A stretch of 64,000 nt of DNA from Aquiflexum gelatinilyticum (lineage in GTDB: Bacteria; Bacteroidota; Bacteroidia; Cytophagales; Cyclobacteriaceae). A program made the translations under genes and the position numbers. Position 1 is the first letter of the stretch. Each line of letters begins with the position of its first letter. The stretch spans positions 186,001 to 250,000 of the forward strand of contig NZ_JANSUY010000002.1 in the NCBI RefSeq assembly GCF_024741135.1, read 5' to 3'. The notes under the pieces were generated by a model that saw only the letters and a program-made list of their open reading frames with translations, was not told the DNA's origin and made no database searches. This document shows, one piece after another, positions 53,062 through 62,151 of the stretch.

Positions 53062-53838
53062 TTGAGTGATCATAGTAACATAAAAGTCGTATCCTATAAT
53101 GTAAACGGAATCCGTGCGGCACTTACCAAGGGCTTTGCTGACTGGTTAAAAGCAACAGATCCAGATATTATTGGGTTACAGGAAATCAAAGCTGAAGAGA
53201 ACCAAATTGACCGGTCTATCTTTGAAGATATGGGATACCACATTTATTGGTATCCAGCTGCAAAGAAGGGATATAGTGGTGTTGCCATTTTGAGTAAAAT
53301 AAAACCTAACCAAGTTGAATATGGAATGAGTTTCCCTCTTTATGATGATGAGGGAAGAATTATAAGGGCAGATTTTGATGGCTTTTCATTCATTTCTGCG
53401 TATTTTCCCTCAGGGACAACTGGTGATATAAGGCAAGATTTCAAATATCGCTTCTTAGATGACATCTTCGGGTATACCCAAGACTTGGTTAAAGGATACC
53501 CTAATTTAATTCTCAGTGGCGATTACAATATATGTCACAAAGCAATCGATATCCACAATCCAGTGTCAAACAAGAATTCATCAGGTTTTCTTCCTGAGGA
53601 AAGGGCTTGGATGGACAAGTTTACAGAATCAGGTTTTGTAGATACATTCCGGTTGTATAATCAAGATCCACATCATTACACTTGGTGGAGTTATAGGGCA
53701 GGCTCAAGGTCTAAAAATCTCGGTTGGAGAATTGATTACCACATGGCCACATCACATATGAAAGAAAAAGTGAAGCGTTCTATTATCCTACCAGAGGCAC
53801 ATCATTCGGACCACTGCCCAATAATGATAGAATTATAA
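53062..53838 (+). CDS. xthA: exodeoxyribonuclease III / AP endonuclease
   Basis: 258 residues from a TTG at 53062; there is no ATG between this and the upstream in-frame stop at 53047. The exonuclease III motifs are in order: VVSYNVNGIRAAL, LQEIKAEE, LSGDYNI, and a C-terminal HHSDHCPIM. It removes 3' blocks and cuts at abasic sites. It is in line with the genes before and after. Confidence 0.95.
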   Translation: MSDHSNIKVVSYNVNGIRAALTKGFADWLKATDPDIIGLQEIKAEENQIDRSIFEDMGYHIYWYPAAKKGYSGVAILSKIKPNQVEYGMSFPLYDDEGRIIRADFDGFSFISAYFPSGTTGDIRQDFKYRFLDDIFGYTQDLVKGYPNLILSGDYNICHKAIDIHNPVSNKNSSGFLPEERAWMDKFTESGFVDTFRLYNQDPHHYTWWSYRAGSRSKNLGWRIDYHMATSHMKEKVKRSIILPEAHHSDHCPIMIEL

Positions 53839-53875
53839 AAATATTATATTTAACGTTTATATCAACATTATTTTC

Positions 53876-54274
53876 ATGAATTCCATTAAAATTTCTATTC
53901 CATCTCTAATTGAGAATATAAAGATCGTTGAAAGCTTTATAGATAATGCTAGGGAGAAATATCCTATTAATGAAGATATCTATGGGAATATCATGATTTC
54001 TGTTACAGAATGTGTGACTAATGCCATCATTCATGGAAACCAAATGGATGGAAATAAAAAAGTAAACCTTGAATTGCATCTTGATGAAAATCAAGTTGAA
54101 TTTGTGATATTGGATGAGGGAAAGGGTTTTGATTTCGAGCATTTGGTAGATCCGACAGCACCTGAAAATTTAGAGAAAACAGGAGGGCGTGGAATATTCA
54201 TTATGAAGCATTTGGCAGATGGAATTAAATTTGAGGAGAACGGTAGAAAAACCATACTAACTTTCTACATGTGA
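53876..54274 (+). CDS. RsbW-like anti-sigma factor/serine kinase ATPase
   Basis: 132 residues of a single HATPase domain: N box VTECVTNAIIHGNQ, G1 LDEGKGFDFEHL, and G2 GGRGIFIMKHLADG. This fits RsbW/SpoIIAB-type switch kinases that phosphorylate anti-anti-sigma factors. No antagonist or sigma gene is adjacent. It starts 38 bases after xthA and 1 base before ybeY. Confidence 0.88.
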   Translation: MNSIKISIPSLIENIKIVESFIDNAREKYPINEDIYGNIMISVTECVTNAIIHGNQMDGNKKVNLELHLDENQVEFVILDEGKGFDFEHLVDPTAPENLEKTGGRGIFIMKHLADGIKFEENGRKTILTFYM

Positions 54275-54275
54275 T

Positions 54276-54698
54276 ATGGCAATTCTTTTTTTTGAAGAAG
54301 ACATAAAATTTTCCCTTCCGGAAAAGAACAAAAAGAAAAAATGGTTAAAAGAAATAGCCAATCTCGAAGGATTTAAAATTGGAGAACTTAATTACATTTT
54401 TTGTTCCGATGAATACCTTTATCAAATCAATGTTGACTTCTTGAACCATAAAACCTACACAGACATTATTACCTTTGACAATTCAGAAAAAGAAAATCTA
54501 ATAGAAGGAGACATTTTTGTCAGTGTAGACCGAATTAAAGATAATGCCATTAAAGAAAGTGTGTCCTTTGAAAAAGAACTCTCAAGGGTTATGAGCCATG
54601 GGATTTTGCATTTAATGGGATATAAGGACAAAAGAGAAGAAGATATAATCAGTATGAGAAATATGGAAAATAAAGCCATTTCTTTACTGGACAAATGA
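54276..54698 (+). CDS. ybeY: endoribonuclease YbeY
   Basis: 140 residues, typical YbeY length. It has LNHKTYTDIITFDN and the metal-site segment SHGILHLMGYKDKREED; the third His of the usual HxxxHxxGYDH is replaced by a KDK form, which I believe is normal in Bacteroidota. YbeY matures the 3' end of 16S rRNA. It ends three bases before the first parS site. Confidence 0.93.
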   Translation: MAILFFEEDIKFSLPEKNKKKKWLKEIANLEGFKIGELNYIFCSDEYLYQINVDFLNHKTYTDIITFDNSEKENLIEGDIFVSVDRIKDNAIKESVSFEKELSRVMSHGILHLMGYKDKREEDIISMRNMENKAISLLDK

Positions 54699-54700
54699 AA

Positions 54701-54716
54701 CGTTCCACGTGAAACA
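54701..54716. promoter_or_regulatory. parS site 1 (ParB-binding palindrome)
   Basis: CGTTCCACGTGAAACA differs from the Bacillus parS TGTTCCACGTGAAACA at only the first base. The CACGTG core is intact. It is directly after ybeY and 57 bases before mnmG. The match to a long, known palindrome is unlikely by chance. Confidence 0.9.
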
Positions 54717-54740
54717 CTATTCAGATCCAATTGATAAAAA

Positions 54741-54756
54741 AGTTCCACGTGGAACA
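54741..54756. promoter_or_regulatory. parS site 2 (ParB-binding palindrome)
   Basis: AGTTCCACGTGGAACA has the same core with perfectly paired GTTCCAC/GTGGAAC arms. Its centre is 40 bp from site 1 and its end 17 bases before the mnmG start. It may also affect mnmG transcription. Confidence 0.9.
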
Positions 54757-54773
54757 AACCAAAAAAGAAAATT

Positions 54774-56639
54774 ATGTTTCCAATATATGATGTGATCGTT
54801 GTAGGAGCAGGGCATGCAGGCTGTGAAGCTGCGCATGCAGCAGCAAAGATGGGTTCCAAAGTCCTTCTTTGTACAATGAATATGAATACCATTGCACAAA
54901 TGTCATGTAACCCGGCAATGGGTGGCGTAGCAAAAGGTCAAATTGTGAGGGAGATTGACGCCTTAGGAGGAATGTCAGGGATAATTTCTGACAAATCCAT
55001 GATCCAATTCAGGATGTTGAATAGGTCCAAAGGTCCTGCTATGTGGTCTCCAAGATCGCAAAATGATAGAATGTTATTTGCAGAAGAATGGAGATTGGCT
55101 CTTGAACAAACACCCAATGTTGATTTTTGGCAAGAAATGATAAGTGGGTTATTAATTAAAGACAATAAAGCTGTTGGAGTAAGGACAGGAATTGGGATAG
55201 AAATCCAATCCAAATCAGTGGTTCTTACCAATGGAACATTTTTAAATGGCATAATTCATATCGGAGAAAAACAATTTGGGGGAGGAAGAACAGGAGAAGC
55301 AGCGGCAAAAGGAATAACCGAACAACTCGTCCAATTGGGTTTTGAAGCGGGAAGAATGAAAACTGGAACACCTCCAAGGGTTGATGGACGTTCATTGGAT
55401 TACAGCAAAATGGAAGTACAGTACGGGGATGAAAACCCTGAGAAGTTTTCCTTCTCTGACGCTACATCAACTTTAAAAAATCAAAGAACATGTTGGATTA
55501 CCTATACCAACAAAGAGGTACACAATACACTAGAAACAGGTTTTGACAGATCCCCTATGTTCAATGGCAGAATCCAAGGTCTTGGACCAAGGTATTGCCC
55601 ATCTATAGAGGATAAAATCAACAGATTTGCCGAAAGAGAAAGACATCAGATATTTGTAGAACCTGAAGGATGGAACACTGTTGAAATGTACATCAACGGT
55701 TTCTCCACTTCATTGCCTGAGGATGTACAATACCAAGCTTTAAGGAAAATACCAGGTTTTGAAAATGCTAAAATGTTTAGACCAGGTTATGCCATAGAAT
55801 ATGATTTCTTTCCCCCAACACAATTAAAACTAAGCTTAGAGACACATTTAATAGAAAACCTATTCTTTGCCGGACAAATCAACGGAACGACAGGCTATGA
55901 AGAAGCCGCCTCCCAAGGATTGATGGCGGGAATAAATGCTTCTAGGAAAGTACATGAAAGGGATCCATTTGTTTTAAAAAGATCCGACGCATATATAGGT
56001 GTATTGATAGATGATCTGATCAATAAAGGGACTGAGGAACCATACAGGATGTTTACATCTAGAGCCGAATTCAGATTATTGCTACGTCAGGACAATGCAG
56101 ACTTGAGATTAACCCAAATGGGTCATAAAATTGGTTTGGCAGATGATACGAGACTAGAAAAAATGCAGGACAAAAAATCTGATACAGCTAAACTGATCAA
56201 TGATTTAAAACAAAAAAAATTGTCTCCTGATATAATTAATGAAGGCTTAGAAGGATTTGAAACAGCGACCATTAAAGAAAAGGTCACGGTTGAAAAGCTT
56301 TTGAAAAGGCCTCAAATTGGATTAACAGAAATTATGGACTTAGACCAGGACATAAAAAATTATCTTTCCAAATATAAAAAAGAGGTTCTAGAACAGGCAG
56401 AAATTCAAATCAAATATGACAGCTATATAGAAAAAGAACAGCAAATGGTAGAAAAATTGAATAATATGGAAGACTATAGAATCCCGATACAATTTGATTA
56501 TCTAACAATAACTGCACTTTCGGCTGAAGGAAAACAGAAATTAAATAAAATAAAACCCGAAACACTCGGTCAAGCATCAAGAATTAGTGGTGTGACCCCT
56601 GCAGACCTTTCTATTCTCACCGTTTATTTAGGAAGATAA
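54774..56639 (+). CDS. mnmG: tRNA uridine-5-carboxymethylaminomethyl enzyme MnmG (GidA)
   Basis: 621 residues, the usual MnmG length. The FAD site VVGAGHAGCEAAHAAAKMGS opens the protein. Later marks are PAMGGVAKGQIVREIDALGG, then KTGTPPRVDGRSLD, and a C-terminal helical domain with RSDAYIGVLIDDLINKGT. With MnmE it modifies the wobble uridine of tRNAs. The gene sits just after two parS sites and near the putative origin, a place where gidA is often found. Its stop overlaps the next start (TAATG). Confidence 0.97.
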   Translation: MFPIYDVIVVGAGHAGCEAAHAAAKMGSKVLLCTMNMNTIAQMSCNPAMGGVAKGQIVREIDALGGMSGIISDKSMIQFRMLNRSKGPAMWSPRSQNDRMLFAEEWRLALEQTPNVDFWQEMISGLLIKDNKAVGVRTGIGIEIQSKSVVLTNGTFLNGIIHIGEKQFGGGRTGEAAAKGITEQLVQLGFEAGRMKTGTPPRVDGRSLDYSKMEVQYGDENPEKFSFSDATSTLKNQRTCWITYTNKEVHNTLETGFDRSPMFNGRIQGLGPRYCPSIEDKINRFAERERHQIFVEPEGWNTVEMYINGFSTSLPEDVQYQALRKIPGFENAKMFRPGYAIEYDFFPPTQLKLSLETHLIENLFFAGQINGTTGYEEAASQGLMAGINASRKVHERDPFVLKRSDAYIGVLIDDLINKGTEEPYRMFTSRAEFRLLLRQDNADLRLTQMGHKIGLADDTRLEKMQDKKSDTAKLINDLKQKKLSPDIINEGLEGFETATIKEKVTVEKLLKRPQIGLTEIMDLDQDIKNYLSKYKKEVLEQAEIQIKYDSYIEKEQQMVEKLNNMEDYRIPIQFDYLTITALSAEGKQKLNKIKPETLGQASRISGVTPADLSILTVYLGR

Positions 56640-57538
56640 TGTCACAGGAAAGATTAAACAAATGCCCACTATGTAAAAGTGGGCTTTTTCTTAATCATTT
56701 GGAAGTTAAAGATTTTTCAATAAGCAAGGAAAATTTCTTGTTGTGTAAATGTTCATCTTGCCAATTGATATTTACAAACCCCCGACCGGATAAAGAAAGC
56801 ATAACACCATATTATCAATCGGAAGACTACGTTTCTCACCAAAACAAAACCACAAATTTCACAAACCTACTTTATAAATGGGTAAGGAATATCACTATCA
56901 GAAAGAAGGTAAAATTGCTAAATAAATATACTGAAGGAAATAAAACACTCCTTGATTACGGATGCGGAACAGGATATTTCTTAGCAGAAGCAAAAAAATC
57001 AGGATGGAAAACTCAAGGAATAGAACCGAATAAAACAGCGAGAAAAATATCCAAAAGCAAAAAACTTAAAATTAAGGGCAAACTTGAGGAGATCGAAAAA
57101 GATACTAAATTCAATGCAATCAGTCTTTATCACGTTCTTGAACACATACATAACCTGAGAAAAACAGGGAAAAAAATTGTGGACTTATTGGAGGAAAACG
57201 GTACAATCTTTATTGCAGTTCCAAATAACAATTCCAATGATGCCAAACAGTATGGCACTTTCTGGGCAGCATTGGATGTACCAAGACACCTGTATCATTT
57301 CAATCAAGATACAATTAAGGTTTTTGCAGAAAAAATGGGGCTCAAAATTGTAGCTATTGAGCCAATGAAATTTGATAGCTATTATGTTTCAATCTTATCT
57401 GAAAACTACCTAAACCCTAACAAAGGAACAATAAGCAAATTGATAAACGCTTTTATAAATGGTTATAAATCAAATACTTGGGCCAAAAAAAACAATTATA
57501 ATTACTCAAGCTTATTGTTTATTTTAAAGAAAAAATGA
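56639..57538 (+). CDS. zinc-ribbon SAM-dependent methyltransferase
   Basis: 299 residues. An N-terminal CxxC pair (CPLCKSG ... CKCSSCQLIF) precedes the methyltransferase domain with motif I LLDYGCGTGYFLAEAKKSGW, then NAISLYHVLEHIHNL and a PRHLYHF segment. It belongs to the Methyltransf_23-like group common with cell-envelope sugars. It shares bases with mnmG (TAATG) and overlaps the next gene by ATGA. Confidence 0.87.
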   Translation: MSQERLNKCPLCKSGLFLNHLEVKDFSISKENFLLCKCSSCQLIFTNPRPDKESITPYYQSEDYVSHQNKTTNFTNLLYKWVRNITIRKKVKLLNKYTEGNKTLLDYGCGTGYFLAEAKKSGWKTQGIEPNKTARKISKSKKLKIKGKLEEIEKDTKFNAISLYHVLEHIHNLRKTGKKIVDLLEENGTIFIAVPNNNSNDAKQYGTFWAALDVPRHLYHFNQDTIKVFAEKMGLKIVAIEPMKFDSYYVSILSENYLNPNKGTISKLINAFINGYKSNTWAKKNNYNYSSLLFILKKK

Positions 57539-59220
57539 AACATTCAAATTACCTATTAGGCATAATATTACTTTTTACTGTCGTTTCATGTGCGAAACAA
57601 GGAACGCCAATGGGAGGACCCAAAGATGAAGATCCACCAAAACTTTTATCCATAAATCCATCAAATGAAAGCACAAATGTCAAACCCTCAATTATAGAAC
57701 TTGAATTTGACGAATATGTAAAAGCGGAAACACCAAACAAACAAATTATCATAACTCCAAGAATCAATAAAGATGAAATGGAGGTAACGACAAATAAGAA
57801 TAGAGTAATTATTAACCTAAACCAAGAACTTGAAGACAGTACAACTTATGTATTTAACTTCCAAAAATCCATAAAAGACATCACCGAAAACAACATTCCG
57901 GACAACCTCAAACTTGTTTTTTCGACGGGACCCAACATCGACAGCCTTAGTTTTTCAGGAAACGTTTCATACATTCTCCCCCAAAAACAGAAGAATATTA
58001 CCGATGTTTTGGTAGGGCTATATGCCGAAAATGACACAACCAATGTTCTTACCGCCACACCCTATTATATTGGACAAACCGATTCAATAGGAAATTTCAA
58101 TCTCAGCAATATAAAAGCAGGGAATTATAGAGCATATGCTTGGCATGACCAAAACAACTCTTTAAAAGCAGAAGAAAAACAAGAGGAATACGGATTTATA
58201 TCTGATACAATCAGCATTTCAGAAAACGTAACAGATGCGAAACTCTACCTTTCAAAGGCGGACTTATCTGCATTCAAAATTAACAGAGCAAGTGCATCAG
58301 GGCAGAATTTCGACATCTATCTCAGCAAATACCCAACAGACATCATCATTGATCATCAGGATATAAACAAAAGCTTGTTTTACAGGCAAAATGAAAAAAC
58401 AATTAGATTATACCATACAAGTATAATCAATGACAGCACAGCTGTAAAATTGATGTTAAGAGACTCTGTTGGATTCAAACTTGATACAATCGTTTATGCA
58501 AAATTTGAGGAAAGTGACAGAAAAAATGAAAAGTTGGAAACCACTGTAAAAGCCAAAAGAAACTTTTTGAAAGAAATTGAAGCAGAAATTAAATTCAACA
58601 AACCAATAAACAATGTAAATTATGATTCACTATATATAAAATACGACAGTGCTTCTTACATTCCGATAAAACCTGAAATGCTTTCATTTAAAGACAGCTT
58701 GGACAGAACATTGATTTCCATCGCAGTAAATGTCCCAGACTCCTTAAAACAAGAAGAATACACCTTATATGCGATGGACTCAACATTCCAAGATATAGAA
58801 GGGGAATTCAATACAACAAAAATTGAAAACCTATTCAGAAAACTTGACCCAGAAACTTTGGCTGAAGAAATAAAGATTACAGTAAACACCGAAAACTTAC
58901 CAATCATAGTCCAGATTATTGACAAAAAAGATGAAGTAGTAGCAGAACAATACTTAACTGAAACAAACGTAGCAATATTCAAAAATTTAGAAGCAGCTAC
59001 ATATTATATCAGAGCAATCTTGGATTTAAATAAAAACAGACGATGGGATACTTCCAATATGAATGAAAATCGACAAGCAGAACCAATATATTACCTAGAA
59101 AATAAAGAAAGCGATAATCCAAAAGACACAATAATTAGAGGGGGATGGTCACTTGATGTCACGATAGACCCTCAAAAAATACCTGGAATACCAAAAATTA
59201 AAGAAAATATTATGAAATAA
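57535..59220 (+). CDS. Ig-like (Big_5 type) domain lipoprotein
   Basis: 561 residues. A signal peptide ends VVSC, a lipobox. The mature N-terminus has a GTPMGGPKDEDPPKLLS pattern followed by an Ig-like Big_5 domain (NPSNESTNVKPSIIELEFDE, TTYVFNF, LKLVFSTG). The middle and C-terminal parts are beta-rich with carboxypeptidase-like strands (GNFNLSNIKAGNYRAYAWHD; YYIRAILDLNKNRRWD). It is conserved downstream of mnmG in this family, as far as I recall. It is exported; function unknown. It overlaps the methyltransferase by four bases. Confidence 0.82.
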   Translation: MKHSNYLLGIILLFTVVSCAKQGTPMGGPKDEDPPKLLSINPSNESTNVKPSIIELEFDEYVKAETPNKQIIITPRINKDEMEVTTNKNRVIINLNQELEDSTTYVFNFQKSIKDITENNIPDNLKLVFSTGPNIDSLSFSGNVSYILPQKQKNITDVLVGLYAENDTTNVLTATPYYIGQTDSIGNFNLSNIKAGNYRAYAWHDQNNSLKAEEKQEEYGFISDTISISENVTDAKLYLSKADLSAFKINRASASGQNFDIYLSKYPTDIIIDHQDINKSLFYRQNEKTIRLYHTSIINDSTAVKLMLRDSVGFKLDTIVYAKFEESDRKNEKLETTVKAKRNFLKEIEAEIKFNKPINNVNYDSLYIKYDSASYIPIKPEMLSFKDSLDRTLISIAVNVPDSLKQEEYTLYAMDSTFQDIEGEFNTTKIENLFRKLDPETLAEEIKITVNTENLPIIVQIIDKKDEVVAEQYLTETNVAIFKNLEAATYYIRAILDLNKNRRWDTSNMNENRQAEPIYYLENKESDNPKDTIIRGGWSLDVTIDPQKIPGIPKIKENIMK

Positions 59221-59691
59221 TTGTAGATAACCTAAACAAAACATGTGCATAAGTTCCCACAACTTGGGTATAAAAGGAGACTTATCAATAACAACCAAAA
59301 TTTGAACCATCAAAAAATTGGACAAAGGGAATAACCCATCATTCATCCACAGTCATTCACAATTACAGACACAGCAAAGAACACACATTTATATATTTTC
59401 ATTTTCCCACAACAATAAATCCTTTTTTTCAATACGATTGAAATTCAACAAATTAAAGTAAAAACGACTGTGGATTAAAAGTGGAGAAAGTGATGAAAAC
59501 TAAACACAAATATGTGGATTACTTCAACCAGATTTTTTATCCACAAATCCACACCTTAATAACAACAGTAGTTTTATTTAAATAAATAATATATTAAATA
59601 TATAAAGGTGTGGAAAATTCTTGAATTCCCGTTTTTTGGTTTACTGCAAGCTTTTATCTAATTTCAAGAACCTTATTAACCCAAGATAATC
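59221..59691. other. candidate replication origin (oriC)
   Basis: A 471-bp gene-free, AT-rich stretch. DnaA-box-like sites: TTATCCACA at 59537-59545 (perfect), TGTGCATAA at 59244-59252 (TTATGCACA on the other strand, fitting TTATNCACA), and one-mismatch sites at 59343-59351, 59469-59477, 59513-59521 and 59609-59617. An AT-only tract (59571-59606) is a plausible DNA-unwinding element. parS sites and mnmG lie within 5 kb. TTATCCACA also occurs singly within genes here, so clustering is the argument. Confidence 0.68.
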
Positions 59692-61449
59692 ATGCAAATC
59701 CACAGACTCTTCGACCTGATCAATTTCCAAATTGCAACATATGACAAGCCAGTTGCCTTAGCCCAAAAAATCAATGGTTCTTGGAAAACGTATTCAAGCA
59801 GGGATTTAAAAAAAATAATTGATAATATCAGTTTGGCATTTTTAAAAAATGGCATCAAAAAAAATGAAAAAGTTGCCATTATATCAAACAACAGACCTGA
59901 ATGGAATTTTATTGACCTTGCATTGCAACAGATCGGTGCGATTTCAGTACCCATGTATCCAACCATTTCAGCCGAAGATTACAATTACATTTTCCATCAC
60001 GCTGAAGTAAAAAAAATATTTGTGGGTGATGAAGAAATCTTCCAAAAAGCCAAGGAAGGATCTGCTGACATGGAAGCGCAGATAATTTCGTTTGACAAAA
60101 TACAGGGTTGTGACTATTGGGAGGATTTTATGGCAATGGGTGAGGATGGAGACCTTGCAGAGCTTGAAGACATCAAAGACAAAATAAAATATGAAGACAT
60201 TTTTACAATCATCTATACTTCAGGAACTACCGGTAGACCAAAGGGTGTGATGCTTAGCCACTCCAATGTCATCAGTAATCTTTATGCTATTGAAGATAGG
60301 ATGATTATCCCTAGAGGAGAAGCCAAAGCGCTAAGCTTTCTTCCGTTATGTCACATCTATGAACGAACGGGATCATTTTGCTTTATGTTTATGGGAGTAT
60401 CCATTTACTATGCAGAAAGCATGGAAGCAATTGGAGAAAACCTCAAAGAAGTACAGCCGCATATTTTCAATACTGTTCCAAGGCTTTTGGAAAAAGTCTA
60501 TGACAAGATTGTTTCCAAAGGATATGAACTTACAGGTGTAAAAAAATCTCTTTTCTTTTGGGCGTTAAATCTTGGTTTGAAATATGAACCAAACAAAAAC
60601 CAAGGCTCTTTTTATAATTTTCAGTTGAAACTTGCCAATAAAATAATTTTCAGCAAATGGCGTGAGGCATTGGGAGGCAATGTGATGCAGATCAATTCCG
60701 GTGCTTCTGCATTGCAGCCAAGATTGGCAAGGGTGTTTTGGAGTGCAGGTATTCCTGTCAACGAAGGTTATGGACTTACTGAAACTTCCCCTGTTGTTTC
60801 TGCCTCTATCTGTAACCATCAGGATATCCGGATTGGCATGGTAGGGAAAATCGTCAAAGACGTCGAAGTCAAAATAGCCGCTGATGGAGAAATTTTGGTC
60901 AAAGGTCCCAATATCATGCAAGGATATTACAAGCAGCCTGAATTGACTGCTGAAGTATTAGAGCAAGATGGATGGTTTCATACGGGAGATATAGGTGAAC
61001 TTCATGAAGGTAATTACCTCAAGATTACTGATAGGAAAAAGGAAATGTTTAAAACATCCGGAGGTAAATACATCGCCCCTCAGCCAATGGAAAACAAGTT
61101 CAAGGAATCATCTTTGATTGAACAGGTTTTGGTAGTAGGGGAAAATAAAAATTACCCGGCGGCTTTGATTGTTCCAAGTATTTTGGGTCTTCAGGATTGG
61201 TGCAGACACAAGGATATTCCTTATACCACTGATGTTGAAATGCTTCAAAAACCCGAAATTCTTGATAAATTTCAAAAGGAAGTAGATCATCTCAATAAAT
61301 ACTTTGGCAAATGGGAGCAAATCAAAAAGTTCAAAGTTCTGACACAACAATGGACTATCGAATCAGGTGAACTTACTCCAACCATGAAGTTAAAAAGGAA
61401 AGTAATCCACCAAAAATTTGCTAAAGAAATCGATTCCTTATACGCTTAA
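59692..61449 (+). CDS. long-chain acyl-CoA synthetase (AMP-binding)
   Basis: 585 residues. The adenylation signature YTSGTTGRPKGVMLSHSN is complete, followed by GYGLTETSPVVSASI and the hinge GWFHTGDIGELHEG / ITDRKKEMFKTSGGKYI. This fits the long-chain group that makes acyl-CoA from fatty acid, CoA and ATP. It is followed by a perfect terminator, then by the MarR/FadN pair, so the three serve fatty-acid breakdown, though this gene is separately transcribed. Confidence 0.93.
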   Translation: MQIHRLFDLINFQIATYDKPVALAQKINGSWKTYSSRDLKKIIDNISLAFLKNGIKKNEKVAIISNNRPEWNFIDLALQQIGAISVPMYPTISAEDYNYIFHHAEVKKIFVGDEEIFQKAKEGSADMEAQIISFDKIQGCDYWEDFMAMGEDGDLAELEDIKDKIKYEDIFTIIYTSGTTGRPKGVMLSHSNVISNLYAIEDRMIIPRGEAKALSFLPLCHIYERTGSFCFMFMGVSIYYAESMEAIGENLKEVQPHIFNTVPRLLEKVYDKIVSKGYELTGVKKSLFFWALNLGLKYEPNKNQGSFYNFQLKLANKIIFSKWREALGGNVMQINSGASALQPRLARVFWSAGIPVNEGYGLTETSPVVSASICNHQDIRIGMVGKIVKDVEVKIAADGEILVKGPNIMQGYYKQPELTAEVLEQDGWFHTGDIGELHEGNYLKITDRKKEMFKTSGGKYIAPQPMENKFKESSLIEQVLVVGENKNYPAALIVPSILGLQDWCRHKDIPYTTDVEMLQKPEILDKFQKEVDHLNKYFGKWEQIKKFKVLTQQWTIESGELTPTMKLKRKVIHQKFAKEIDSLYA

Positions 61450-61513
61450 CAATTATTTCAATTAAGAATCTTCTTTTGGGATAATCTCCAATTATCTATT
61501 CTAACCAATATTT

Positions 61514-61553
61514 AAAACTATATTCTGTAAATATTCAGAATATAGTTTTTTTT
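61514..61553 (+). terminator. intrinsic terminator of the acyl-CoA synthetase gene
   Basis: A perfect 14-bp stem (AAAACTATATTCTG at 61514-61527, complement 61536-61549) with an 8-base loop and a run of T's. Confidence 0.93.
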
Positions 61554-61580
61554 ATTTACCCAAACCCTAAACTTAATTTC

Positions 61581-61623
61581 TTATGCATGCATAACTTTTT
61601 TTCAATTTAGTATGCATGCATAC
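61581..61623. promoter_or_regulatory. two ATGCATGCAT palindromic operators before marR
   Basis: TTATGCATGCATAA (61581-61594) and GTATGCATGCATAC (61610-61623) are perfect 14-bp palindromes with a shared 12-bp core (TATGCATGCATA) and centres 29 bp apart. They lie 38-80 bases before the marR start. This layout fits tandem operators of the adjacent MarR protein. Confidence 0.65.
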
Positions 61624-61660
61624 AATATTTTTATTACATTAGGCGTACTAAAATACACCT

Positions 61661-62137
61661 ATGAAGCGCGAAGAGACAGTTGACTATCATATCAAGAGTG
61701 CCTGGCATGCGATTTCCAGGATGTACAATCAAAAAGCAGCACAGGAAGATTTTACCACAGCTATTGGATTTGTATTGATCAATATCAACTCAAAAGAAGG
61801 TACCCCGGCTACAAAAATTGCCCCGCTGATGGGCTTGGAAGCAAGAAGCCTTACCCGCATGCTGAAGAGCATGGAAGAGAAAGGGCTGATTTACAAGAAA
61901 CCTGATCCCATTGACAAGAGATCGGTGAGGATTTTTCTGACTCCGGAAGGAAAGAGGAAAAAGGAAATCTCTGTGCAGACGATCATGGAATTCAATGAGC
62001 AGGTAAGAGAAGTGGTCAGTAGCGAAGAATTGGAGACCTTTTTTACTGTTTTCCAAAAGATCAATCATGTCATAGATAATTTACAAACAGAAACTATAAA
62101 CCCCAATGAATACAACAGTCAGTTGTATGAAATTTAA
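61661..62137 (+). CDS. MarR-family regulator of the fatty-acid degradation unit
   Basis: 158 residues. The winged-helix region has GTPATKIAPLMGLEARSLTRMLKSMEEKG and the wing DPIDKRSVRIFLTPEGK (long segments seen over these positions, residues about 45-100). It is 14 bases before the fadN-like gene and so controls it and itself. The palindromic operators upstream are its likely sites. The ligand may be an acyl-CoA, which is inference. Confidence 0.87.
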   Translation: MKREETVDYHIKSAWHAISRMYNQKAAQEDFTTAIGFVLININSKEGTPATKIAPLMGLEARSLTRMLKSMEEKGLIYKKPDPIDKRSVRIFLTPEGKRKKEISVQTIMEFNEQVREVVSSEELETFFTVFQKINHVIDNLQTETINPNEYNSQLYEI

Positions 62138-62151
62138 AACCAACACATTTT

